Notes under the pieces: generated by a model
Told to the model about the DNA's origin: nothing
The model's input: only the letters and a program-made list of their open reading frames with translations
Databases searched by the model: none
Assembly (NCBI RefSeq): GCF_035998295.1
Contig: NZ_DASYHS010000146.1
Location: 1-21,668, forward strand
DNA: 21,668 nucleotides
From: DASYHS01 sp035998295
GTDB lineage: Bacteria > Pseudomonadota > Alphaproteobacteria > Azospirillales > Azospirillaceae
Direction of reading: 5' to 3'
In this document: positions 8,197 to 16,714 of the stretch, piece after piece
Layout of the letters: each line of letters begins with the position of its first letter
Position numbering within the stretch: the stretch's first letter is position 1
Made by a program: the position numbers and the translations under genes

Positions 8197-8244
8197 TGCG
8201 GGAGCCGGAATACGGGCAACGTTGGGTTTCGCACGGTCGGGGCA

Positions 8245-9882
8245 ATGGGTATCGATCACATCGCATCGAGCCACGCGGACGAAGTCGAATCGCTGATCGC
8301 GGGGCTGTCGCCCGAACGGGCCCGCGAGGTCCTGCTCCACCTGGAGACGCTTTCGGCGTCCCGGCCGGAGCGCCTCGCCGCCGTGCGCAGCATCCTGACG
8401 CGGGTGGCGGACCGGAGCCGGACGCAGCATGTCCGCCGGGTCTTCACCAGGACGCTGGAGCCGTTCCTCGCTCCCGACGCCCAGGCGGCCCGGCTGTCCT
8501 GGCGCGCGCCGGGACTGGTGCATCGGCCGGACGCGGCGGCCCTGTTCGACATGCTCGCCCGCGACCACCGCGCCGTGGTCGAACGCATGCGCAAGCGGCT
8601 GGCCGAGGCGGAGGCGGTGGGCGCGCTGGCCGACGTGCTCGCGTCGCCCGAGGCGGGCGCGATGATGCAGGAACTGACGGGCCTGGCGGTCCGCTCGCTG
8701 GACCACGCCCTGGCCGACCCCAAGCGGCAGGCGGCCGCGCTTGCCTCGTGGACGTCGTGCCGGGACGCCGAGATCCGGCGCAAGCGGTTGCAACCCGCGG
8801 CCGGGCCCGTCGCGCGCGACACGCTCGTGTTCTGGCGGGACCTGCTGGCGCTGCGCGACTGGGCGGCCGAACTGCTCGTCACGGCCCGCGCCGACCGCGG
8901 TGCCGGCCGGGCGCTGGCGGAACGGACCGAGGCGCTGCACGCGTTCTCCCAGGTCGTGCTGCAGACTTCGCGCGATACCGCCGTCGCCGCGGTGGCGCCC
9001 CTGGTGCTGCTCCATCGCGGCGATCTCGGCCCGGCGACGGCGTTCGCGGTCCTTCCGCTCGACCCGCGGGTGACGGGGCGGGTCCGGGAAGCGCTGGCCC
9101 TGCACCTGAACGTGCTCGCCGCCGCCTGGGCCGACCGCGTCGTCGCCCTGGCGGGGCCGGTCGGCGGCGGCCCGCTGGCCGCGCCGAAGGAACGGCTGGA
9201 AGCGCTCGGGACGGAGGCGGCCGCGTTCTCGCAGGCCCTGGACGCGATCTGCCGGCTCGACCTGCTGTCCGACCCGCGCGTCGGCGCGCTCTGCCGCGAC
9301 GCGCTGGCCGGGATGCTGTCGCGCATCGAGGCCGGGCCCTACCGCGTGCTGCTGGACCGGGTATCGGCGGCGGCCCTGGCGCCGGAGCCCACCGGCGACC
9401 ACGAGGCGGTGGCGACGTTCCTGGGGACGCTGCACCGCTGGCGCGGCAGCCTGTCCGACCAGATCTTCTGGGGCACCGGCGCGACCCGGTTCCGGGGCGA
9501 CGTGCTCGACGTGATCCGCGCCGGGTTGCGCCGCGTCCTGTCGGCCGAGGGAGGGGACGGCCTCTCGCGCTTCGCCCAGATCGCGCGGCTGGAGGACCTC
9601 GCCGTCCGCGTCGGGGCGTCGCTCGCCGACTGGCTCTCCCCGCCGAGCCCCGCCTTCATCCGCGCGGCACTCGGCCGCCTGGACGACCCGGCGGCGCCAT
9701 CGCCCCTGGAGGCGGGCCTGATCTCCGCCTGCGCGGAGGCCGCGCGCGAGGAGCTGGACCGCATCCGGCACTGGAAGGACCCCGAGCTGAGCCGCTTCGT
9801 CGCGATCGCGGGCCAGCGCCTGGGCGGCCCGTCCGGGCCGGGCGGCCCGAAGCCGGGCGCCGGTCCAACCGTCCTCAGCTGA
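8245..9882 (+). CDS. Conserved-looking helical protein of unknown function, 545 aa
   Basis: I do not recognise the family. The ATG at 8245 begins MGIDHIASSHADEV; upstream codons in the same frame look like non-coding intergenic DNA. The protein is soluble, almost entirely alpha-helical by composition (Ala, Leu, Arg, Glu), with no signal peptide, membrane span or clear catalytic motif. Helical-repeat-like segments run throughout (SPERAREVLLHLETL near the start, DLLALRDWAAELL in the middle). The last 20 residues are a disordered Gly/Pro tail. Codon use matches its neighbours. It lies about 107 bp after the secretion operon, too far for coupling, and may have its own promoter. Its stop is one base from the stop of the convergent DUF1289 gene. 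It could be a scaffold or a regulator; no function is claimed. Confidence 0.85.
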   Translation: MGIDHIASSHADEVESLIAGLSPERAREVLLHLETLSASRPERLAAVRSILTRVADRSRTQHVRRVFTRTLEPFLAPDAQAARLSWRAPGLVHRPDAAALFDMLARDHRAVVERMRKRLAEAEAVGALADVLASPEAGAMMQELTGLAVRSLDHALADPKRQAAALASWTSCRDAEIRRKRLQPAAGPVARDTLVFWRDLLALRDWAAELLVTARADRGAGRALAERTEALHAFSQVVLQTSRDTAVAAVAPLVLLHRGDLGPATAFAVLPLDPRVTGRVREALALHLNVLAAAWADRVVALAGPVGGGPLAAPKERLEALGTEAAAFSQALDAICRLDLLSDPRVGALCRDALAGMLSRIEAGPYRVLLDRVSAAALAPEPTGDHEAVATFLGTLHRWRGSLSDQIFWGTGATRFRGDVLDVIRAGLRRVLSAEGGDGLSRFAQIARLEDLAVRVGASLADWLSPPSPAFIRAALGRLDDPAAPSPLEAGLISACAEAAREELDRIRHWKDPELSRFVAIAGQRLGGPSGPGGPKPGAGPTVLS

Positions 9883-9883
9883 G

Positions 9884-10186
9884 CTACGGTCCCGTTTCCT
9901 TCGGGGTCTTTTTCGCCCGTTTGCGGCGCAGCTCGTCGAGCCTGGCTTCCAGCTCGGCGATCTTGCGGTCGAGCTTCTTCAGCTTCTTGCCCTTACCGGC
10001 CGGAGGCCGGCTGGCTTTTTCCTCGGCCGGAGGCCGGCCGATCCGCAGGACGACCGCCGTCCGCTGCTCGCCCGTCATGGCCTTCCAGCCCTTGACCTCG
10101 TCGCGCGTGCGCAGGCACCCCCTGCAGATGCCCTGGTCGAACTTGCAGACCTTGATGCAGGGGTCGTCGTGCAGCCGCTTGCCCAT
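9884..10186 (-). CDS. DUF1289 family small cysteine-motif protein
   Basis: A 100-aa protein with the DUF1289 signature near the N-terminus: PCIKVCKFDQGICRGC with cysteines at 10, 14, 21 and 24, followed by LRTRDEVKGW. The Cys spacing suggests a bound metal or iron-sulphur cluster, though the family has no firmly known function. The C-terminal half is very basic and forms a likely coiled coil (about residues 68-92, KKLDRKIAELEARLDELRRK), an extension beyond the core domain. GAGG lies about 7 nt before the ATG at 10186, supporting this start. The gene follows the PEP-mutase-family gene on the same strand with an 83-bp gap and is convergent with the 545-aa gene. Confidence 0.9.
   Translation of the reverse strand: MGKRLHDDPCIKVCKFDQGICRGCLRTRDEVKGWKAMTGEQRTAVVLRIGRPPAEEKASRPPAGKGKKLKKLDRKIAELEARLDELRRKRAKKTPKETGP
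9888..9913 (+). terminator. Intrinsic terminator for the 545-aa gene, inside the convergent gene
   Basis: GGTCCCG and CGGGGTC (9888-9894 and 9902-9908) form a 7-bp stem with two G-U wobbles and a 7-nt loop, followed at once by TTTTT (9909-9913). It starts 6 bp after the stop of the 545-aa gene. It lies within the last codons of the minus-strand DUF1289 gene, so that gene's 3' end doubles as terminator DNA. Confidence 0.5.
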
Positions 10187-10269
10187 GCCGATGCCTCGGG
10201 ACTCGGGAAATGGGGCATCACATGGTCACGACCGCTCCCCTCCGCCAGGGCGGCAGGGCCGGCGGCGGG

Positions 10270-11043
10270 TCACGCGGTCCAGGCCATCGCCTCCCTTGCG
10301 CTTCTCTCGAGCGCCGCGCGCATCACCCGGTAGGGGCCCGGCCCGTGGCTCACGCGGGCGACGCCGAGCTCGGCGAGCCTCGCGATGGGCGGCATGCTCG
10401 CGCCGGCGATGACGTTGACCGGCAGGGGCGAGCCCGCCGTCACGCGCGCGAGCAGGCCCTCGTCGGCCAGGCCCGGGACGAACAGGCCGTCGGCGCCCGC
10501 GGCGGCGTAGAGGCGGGCCCGGTCGAGGGCGGCTGCGACCATGCTCTCGTCGTGCCGCTCCCGCGGCGTCCGCAGGAACACGTCCGTCCGCGCGTTCACG
10601 AAGACGGGCACGCCCGCCCGCGTCGCGGCGGCCCGCGCCGCCGCCACCCGCGCCGCCTGGGGCGCCGGGTCGCGCAGCGTCCCGTCCCGGGGATCGCTGT
10701 CCTCGAGGTTGCAGCCGATGGCGCCGGCCTCGACCGCCTGCGCGACCGTCCGGCCGACCGCGGCCGGATCGGCGCCGTACCCGCCTTCCAGGTCGATGGT
10801 GACGGGAAGGCCGGTCGCGCCGACGATCCGCCGCAGATTGGCGATGACGAGGTCGAGGGGCACCCGCTCCCCGTCCTCGAAGCCGTTCGCGGCGGCCACC
10901 GACCAGCTCGCGGTGGCGATCGCCTTCGCTCCGGCCGCCGCGACGGCGGCGGCGCTGCCGGCGTCCCAGACGTTGTAGAGGACGAGCGGGCGGCCGGGAA
11001 CGTGGAGCGAGCGGAACGCGTCGGCGCGGGCGGACTGGTCCAT
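10270..11043 (-). CDS. Isocitrate lyase/PEP mutase-family enzyme
   Basis: A 257-aa TIM-barrel enzyme of the ICL/PEPM superfamily, which makes or breaks C-C or C-P bonds next to a carboxylate using Mg2+. Family motifs seen are LYNVWDAGSA (22-31), VTIDLEGGYG with acidic metal ligands D84 and E86, NLEDS (112-116), and VFVNARTDVFL (147-157). The catalytic loop motif of true isocitrate and methylisocitrate lyases (KKCGH or KRCGH) is missing; the equivalent stretch reads SDPRDGTLRD, so a lyase of that kind is unlikely and the substrate is open (oxaloacetate decarboxylase or another 2-oxo acid reaction are options). The start at 11043 is chosen because AGGAAGG lies just upstream. An ATG 12 bp earlier (11055) has no good ribosome site. 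The GST gene ends 37 bp upstream on the same strand, so the two may be cotranscribed. Confidence 0.88.
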   Translation of the reverse strand: MDQSARADAFRSLHVPGRPLVLYNVWDAGSAAAVAAAGAKAIATASWSVAAANGFEDGERVPLDLVIANLRRIVGATGLPVTIDLEGGYGADPAAVGRTVAQAVEAGAIGCNLEDSDPRDGTLRDPAPQAARVAAARAAATRAGVPVFVNARTDVFLRTPRERHDESMVAAALDRARLYAAAGADGLFVPGLADEGLLARVTAGSPLPVNVIAGASMPPIARLAELGVARVSHGPGPYRVMRAALERSAREAMAWTA

Positions 11044-11080
11044 ATCCTTCCTCATCTCGTTGCGGGGCTTGCGGCCGGCC

Positions 11081-11680
11081 TCAGGCGGAAAGCGGGACGA
11101 AGCCCGGAACGTCCTCGACGCGGGCGATCCAGGCCCGGACGGCGGGGAAGGGGTTCAGCCCGATGCCGCCTTCGGGGGCGACATGGGTATAGGCGAACAG
11201 GGCGACGTCGGCGGTCGTGAAGCGGCCGGCCGCGAGCCAGTCCGCCTCGGTGAGCCGGCGTTCCAGCGCCTCCAGCGCCGCACGGCCCTTCTCCTGGCGC
11301 ACGGCCAGCTCGGCGCGCCTGGCCTCGTCCAGCTCCAGGTGCTTGAGCCAGTGCCGGGCGACCGCGATGTTCGGCTCGTGGCTGTACTGCTCCCAGAACA
11401 GCCACTGCATGACGCGCGCCCGGTCCATTCCCGCGGCCGGCAGGTAGGGCGTGCCTTCGGCGAGATGGCACAGGATCGCGTTCGATTCCGGCAGGAACTC
11501 GCCGGGCGACACCTCCAGAACGGGGACCTTGCCGTAGGGATTGAGCGCCAGGAACTCCGCGGTGCGCGTCTCGCCGGCGTCGGGATCGATGACGATCCGC
11601 TCGAACCGGCGGCCGAGCAGCGCCAGCATCAGCCTCACCTTGTAGCAGTTGCCGGAATCCGGCATGTCGAACAGGCGCAT
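11081..11680 (-). CDS. Glutathione S-transferase family protein
   Basis: A 199-aa cytosolic GST. The N-terminal thioredoxin-fold domain begins MRLFDMPDSGNCYKV, with Ser9 and Cys12 as candidate active-site residues, then NPYGKVPVLE with the cis-proline at P53 and ES at 65-66 for binding the glutathione gamma-glutamyl group. The C-terminal all-helical domain covers about residues 85-199 (FTTADVALFAYTHVA is the typical helix-6 N-capping motif). The start at 11680 is set by the family N-terminus and by GAGGGA about 7 nt upstream; the frame stays open further upstream, but those residues are not GST-like. It is divergent from a LysR regulator, which probably controls it. The physiological substrate is unknown. 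Confidence 0.92.
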   Translation of the reverse strand: MRLFDMPDSGNCYKVRLMLALLGRRFERIVIDPDAGETRTAEFLALNPYGKVPVLEVSPGEFLPESNAILCHLAEGTPYLPAAGMDRARVMQWLFWEQYSHEPNIAVARHWLKHLELDEARRAELAVRQEKGRAALEALERRLTEADWLAAGRFTTADVALFAYTHVAPEGGIGLNPFPAVRAWIARVEDVPGFVPLSA

Positions 11681-11723
11681 CGGCTTTCCCTCGTGCCGTG
11701 GTGGTCGTGATGATCGGGGGCCA

Positions 11724-11746
11724 GGATGCCGGCCCTGCCGGCATCC
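11724..11746. promoter_or_regulatory. Perfect 9-bp inverted repeat in GST/LysR intergenic region
   Basis: GGATGCCGG at 11724-11732 and CCGGCATCC at 11738-11746 are perfect inverted copies around CCCTG. The element lies in the presumed 5' leader of the GST gene, 44 bp before its start codon. It may be a second protein-binding site or an RNA hairpin in the leader. No T-run is present, so a terminator role is unlikely. Confidence 0.45.
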
Positions 11747-11772
11747 GCGCAAATGACGCTTTCTCAGGGGCA

Positions 11773-11791
11773 CGATGAATTCCGCTCATCG
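11773..11791. promoter_or_regulatory. LysR-type operator (T-N11-A box)
   Basis: CGATGA (11773-11778) and TCATCG (11786-11791) are perfect 6-bp arms around 7 bases and contain the classic LysR box T-N11-A (T11776 to A11788). It lies between the divergent GST and LysR genes, 54 bp before the regulator start, the usual position for autoregulation and control of the divergent target. Confidence 0.55.
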
Positions 11792-11844
11792 CCGGCCGTT
11801 GCCCCGGCCGGGGCGGGCGGCTAATCAGGGGGCGGAGGACGCTC

Positions 11845-12765
11845 ATGACGCCGCACCGCCTGCCGCCGCTCTCGGCCCTGAGGGCCTTCGAGACCGCCGC
11901 TCGCCATCTCAGCTTCGCGCGCGCCGCGGAGGGGCTGCACGTGACGCCGAGCGCCGTCAGCCACCGCATCCGCGCGCTGGAGGAGGAGCTGGGGCAGGCG
12001 CTGTTCCGCCGGCTGGCCCGCGGCCTCGTGCTGACGGAGGCGGGCAGGGCGTTCCAGGCCGGCGTGGCCGACGGGTTCGAGCGGCTGGCCCGCGCGACGC
12101 GGGCGGCGCGGACGGCCGCGCCGGCCGGGCGGGTCGTCGTCAGCGTGCTGCCGTCCTTCGCGTCGGGATGGCTGGCGCCGCGCCTGTCGGGGTTCCTCGC
12201 CCGCTGCCCGGAGATCGACCTCGTCGTGCGCTCCGAACGCCATCTCGTGGACTTCGCGCTGGAGGATGCCGACCTCGCCGTGCGCTACGGGCTGGACGGC
12301 GGCTTCGGCCCGCTGCTGGCCACGCGGCTGACGGGGGAGGATATCTTTCCGGTATGCAGCCCGGCGCTCCTCAACGGGCCTCGCCCGCTGCGCCGGTTCG
12401 CCGACCTCGCCCGGCACGTGCTGATCCACGACGACGCGCCGGGGCCGAGCGAACCCTGGATCACCTGGGAGCCGTGGCTGCGCGAGGCCGGGCTGGATGG
12501 GCCCGAGTCCGCCCGCGGCCCGCGCTTCAGCGACACGGCGATGCTGTACCAGGCGGCGGCGCGCGGGCTGGGCGTGGCGCTCGGCCGCGGCGCGTTGGTG
12601 GGCGACGAGCTCGCGTCGGGCCGGCTGGTCCGCCCGTTCGAGGCGTCGCGCCGCTCGGTCTGCGCCTATTATGCGGTGTGTCCGCCGGCCCACGCGGCCG
12701 ACCCGCGGGTCGCGGCGGTGGTGGACTGGCTGCTGGAGGAGGCGGCCCGTTCGCCCGCCGTATGA
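11845..12765 (+). CDS. LysR-family transcriptional regulator, GcvA-like
   Basis: A 306-aa LysR regulator. The N-terminal winged HTH covers residues about 7-65 (LPPLSALRAFETAARHLSFA, then LHVTPSAVSHRIRALEEELG), the GcvA-type signature. The effector-binding domain follows from about residue 92 (VVVSVLPSFASGWLAPRL) to the end, with the typical LATRLTGEDIFPVCSPALL segment. GGAGG lies about 8 nt before the ATG. It is divergent from the GST gene with a T-N11-A box between them, so the GST and perhaps the ICL/PEPM gene beyond it are the likely targets (inference). The effector is unknown. Confidence 0.93.
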   Translation: MTPHRLPPLSALRAFETAARHLSFARAAEGLHVTPSAVSHRIRALEEELGQALFRRLARGLVLTEAGRAFQAGVADGFERLARATRAARTAAPAGRVVVSVLPSFASGWLAPRLSGFLARCPEIDLVVRSERHLVDFALEDADLAVRYGLDGGFGPLLATRLTGEDIFPVCSPALLNGPRPLRRFADLARHVLIHDDAPGPSEPWITWEPWLREAGLDGPESARGPRFSDTAMLYQAAARGLGVALGRGALVGDELASGRLVRPFEASRRSVCAYYAVCPPAHAADPRVAAVVDWLLEEAARSPAV

Positions 12766-12785
12766 GCGGCAGGTCCGCGCCGTCA

Positions 12786-12814
12786 TTGCGCCGGAGCGCG
12801 GTGTTCCCTATTTT
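12786..12814 (+). promoter_or_regulatory. Candidate sigma-70-like promoter for lepA
   Basis: TTGCGC (12786-12791) and TATTTT (12809-12814) are separated by 17 bp, 30 bp before the lepA ATG. The -35 matches consensus weakly (3 of 6), the -10 in 4 of 6. The A/T-rich patch stands out in very GC-rich DNA. Confidence 0.35.
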
Positions 12815-12844
12815 GCAGCCAACCCAGGGGTTCCAGCCGCGCAA

Positions 12845-14647
<1,803 letters not shown>

Positions 14648-14655
14648 GCGGACGC

Positions 14656-14674
14656 GGGGCGGTCAGGCCGCCCC
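14656..14674. terminator. GC-rich hairpin between convergent lepA and acid-sugar operon
   Basis: GGGGCGG and CCGCCCC form a perfect 7-bp stem around TCAGG. The loop contains the stop codon of the minus-strand fusion gene. It starts 9 bp after the lepA stop. There is no T-run on either side, so it is a possible bidirectional or factor-assisted terminator only. Confidence 0.4.
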
Positions 14675-16714
14675 TCGCTCCTGCCCGAGCGGGCCGTCGC
14701 CGGCCTTCACGGTCGTGCCCGGCTCGACCAGCACGACGTGGCATTCCTGCGTCAGCGCCTCGGGGCGATGCTCCACGCCGCGGGGGACGACGATGAATTC
14801 GCCCGGGTCGAGATCGACGTGGCGGTCGCGGAACCCCATCCTGAGGCGCCCCGCGACGACGAGGAACATCTCGTCCTCGCGCTCGTGGCGGTGCCAGTGG
14901 AAGCAGCCCTCGAACTTGGCCAGCTTGACCTGGACGCCGTTGACGCTCCCGACCGTCTGCGGGCTCCAGAAGGCGTCCAGCTTCCCGAACGACGCGGCGA
15001 GGTTCACCTTGCCGGGCGGCAGGGCCGCCTTCTGGATCGCGGGCGGCAGGGCCGCCTCCCGGATCGCGGCGAGCTGGTCCGGCAGCGCCCCGGACCGTGC
15101 GGCGAAGGCGCCGTCGAGCGCCGCGGTGCCGACGGTGAAGGCGGTCGCGCCGGCGGCGGCGGCGGCCTCGACCCGCTCGCGGCGGTCGATCGATCCGGCG
15201 ACGATCACGGGCTTCGGCGCCGCCGCCCGGCGGACCTCCTCGATCAGCCTGGGGACGTCCCCCTCGAAGCGGTAGGCAAGGAGGTCGAGGCCGTGCACGC
15301 CCGCCATCCCGGCGAGGCGCGCCGCGCTCTCGGCGATCGTCTCGACCGTTCCGGTCAGGACGCTGGGATGGCCGGCGACGGCGCCGGCGAACGGGTAATA
15401 GCGTATGCCCGTCCCGGCGATGACCGGCAGCACGACCTCGGGCCGGGTCCCGCCCATCAGGACGTCGACCCGGAGCTTCACGGCCGCCTCGGCGGACCGG
15501 CGCTCGCTGTCGGCGTCCAGGCTCACCGTCTCGAGATACACCTTGGCGCCCGAGGCCCGGATCGCGGCGGCGAGCGCCTCCAGGTCTTCGAGCGGCAGCC
15601 CGACGTCCTTGAAGCCGATATGCCCCACCCCGGCGGCGACGGCGTCCTTCAGGCGCTCGGCGGCGTCCGGGACGGTCCTGTCGTTCCTGGTGAGCATGAA
15701 GATGAAGTCGGGCGGGGCGGTCACGTCCTCTTCCCCCCGGGCGTCGTCGAGGAGGAGCAGAGCCTGCTCGAAGGCGTGGCGCAGGGACGAGGCGTCGGCC
15801 TTGCCGGTCCCGGCGATGTCGAAGGCCGTCCCGTGGTCCACGCTCGTGCGGACGAAGGGCAGGCCGATCGTGACGTTCACGCCGTGGTCGATCCCGCCGT
15901 ACTTGACCGGGATCAGGCCCTGGTCGTGGTACTGCGCGACGACGATGTCGAAGTCGCCGCGCCGCGCCCGCATGAAGACCGTGTCGCCCGGCCACGGGCC
16001 GGAGGCGTCGATCCCCTCGCGCCGCGCGTCGTCGATGGCCGGGGCGATCTCGTCCAGGTCCTCGCGGCCGAACATGCCAGCCTCGCCCGCATGCGGGTTG
16101 AGGCCGGCGACCGCGACGCGGGGAGCGTCGATCCCGTAGGCCCGGCATGCCCGGTGGGCGAGGCGGATCGTGCGCAGGACCCGGTCCCGGGTGACGAGCC
16201 CGATCGCCTCGGCCAGGGAGACGTGGATCGTGACGAGGACGGTCCGCAATTCCCCGTTCGCGAGCATCATCGCGAAGTCCGACGTGCCAGTGCGCTCGCC
16301 GAGGATCTCCGTATGGCCCGGATAGGCGATGCCGGCGGCCTTCAGCGCCTCCTTGGCGATCGGCGCCGTCACGATGGCGCGGACCTCCCCCGCATTGGCG
16401 AGGTCGATCGCACGGACCACGTAGTCGTAGGCGGCCCGGCCGGCCCGCGCGTCGATCCGGCCGACCGGCAGGTCGTCGGGAAGGCGGCTCGCCGCAAGCA
16501 CGTCGACCTGCCCGGGCCGGGCAGACGCCTCGCGCGGCGACGCGATCTCATGGACGGCGAGGCGGAGGCCGAGCGCGGCCGCGGCCCGGCGCATCGCGCC
16601 CGCGTCGCCGATCACGAAGGCGGGGGCCCTCACCCCGTCGGCGAAAAGCCTGGCGCAGATCTCCGGGCCGATCCCGCAGGGGTCGCCCATGGTGACGGCG
16701 ATCGGTGGCGTCAT
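14663..16714 (-). CDS. PdxA2-like dehydrogenase – TIM-barrel – cupin three-domain fusion
   Basis: One uninterrupted 683-aa frame. Residues 1 to about 322 are a complete PdxA-family dehydrogenase: substrate motif GHTE (H134, T135), metal ligands H164, H208 (NPHAGE) and H263 (YHDQG), and DHGTAFDIAGTGKAD (293-307). Residues about 336-537 look like a HisA/TrpF-type TIM barrel with strands HIGFKD, KVYLETV, VDVLMGG and phosphate-site-like AGSID and VGTAAL near the end. Residues about 570-665 are a cupin with both motifs intact (H608, H610, E615, G622; G638, P644, G646, H649). The gene overlaps the DUF1537 kinase by 4 bp (ATGA). That partner points to PdxA2-type oxidation and decarboxylation of a 4-phospho-tetronate, not to vitamin B6 synthesis. 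In-frame GTGs near residue 331 (with GGGGGAA upstream) and at 570 leave internal starts possible. The extra domains' activities are unknown. Confidence 0.88.
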   Translation of the reverse strand: MTPPIAVTMGDPCGIGPEICARLFADGVRAPAFVIGDAGAMRRAAAALGLRLAVHEIASPREASARPGQVDVLAASRLPDDLPVGRIDARAGRAAYDYVVRAIDLANAGEVRAIVTAPIAKEALKAAGIAYPGHTEILGERTGTSDFAMMLANGELRTVLVTIHVSLAEAIGLVTRDRVLRTIRLAHRACRAYGIDAPRVAVAGLNPHAGEAGMFGREDLDEIAPAIDDARREGIDASGPWPGDTVFMRARRGDFDIVVAQYHDQGLIPVKYGGIDHGVNVTIGLPFVRTSVDHGTAFDIAGTGKADASSLRHAFEQALLLLDDARGEEDVTAPPDFIFMLTRNDRTVPDAAERLKDAVAAGVGHIGFKDVGLPLEDLEALAAAIRASGAKVYLETVSLDADSERRSAEAAVKLRVDVLMGGTRPEVVLPVIAGTGIRYYPFAGAVAGHPSVLTGTVETIAESAARLAGMAGVHGLDLLAYRFEGDVPRLIEEVRRAAAPKPVIVAGSIDRRERVEAAAAAGATAFTVGTAALDGAFAARSGALPDQLAAIREAALPPAIQKAALPPGKVNLAASFGKLDAFWSPQTVGSVNGVQVKLAKFEGCFHWHRHEREDEMFLVVAGRLRMGFRDRHVDLDPGEFIVVPRGVEHRPEALTQECHVVLVEPGTTVKAGDGPLGQERGAA

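Noticed and set aside
5978..8266. Very long open frames antisense to the secretion operon (and similarly 4554-5993 minus, 1551-2267 minus, 14738-17701 plus)
   Set aside because: Stop codons are rare in such GC-rich DNA. The translations are low-complexity Arg/Gly/Pro/Ala sequences without domains, while the opposite frames hold clear protein families.
11650..11664. TGCCGGAATCCGGCA palindrome
   Set aside because: It lies inside the GST coding region and encodes conserved N-terminal residues, so chance in GC-rich coding DNA is the simpler explanation.
14663..16714. Vitamin B6 biosynthesis PdxA
   Set aside because: Overlap with a DUF1537 kinase and a divergent LysR regulator points to the PdxA2 catabolic group; fusion to other domains is not expected of PdxA.
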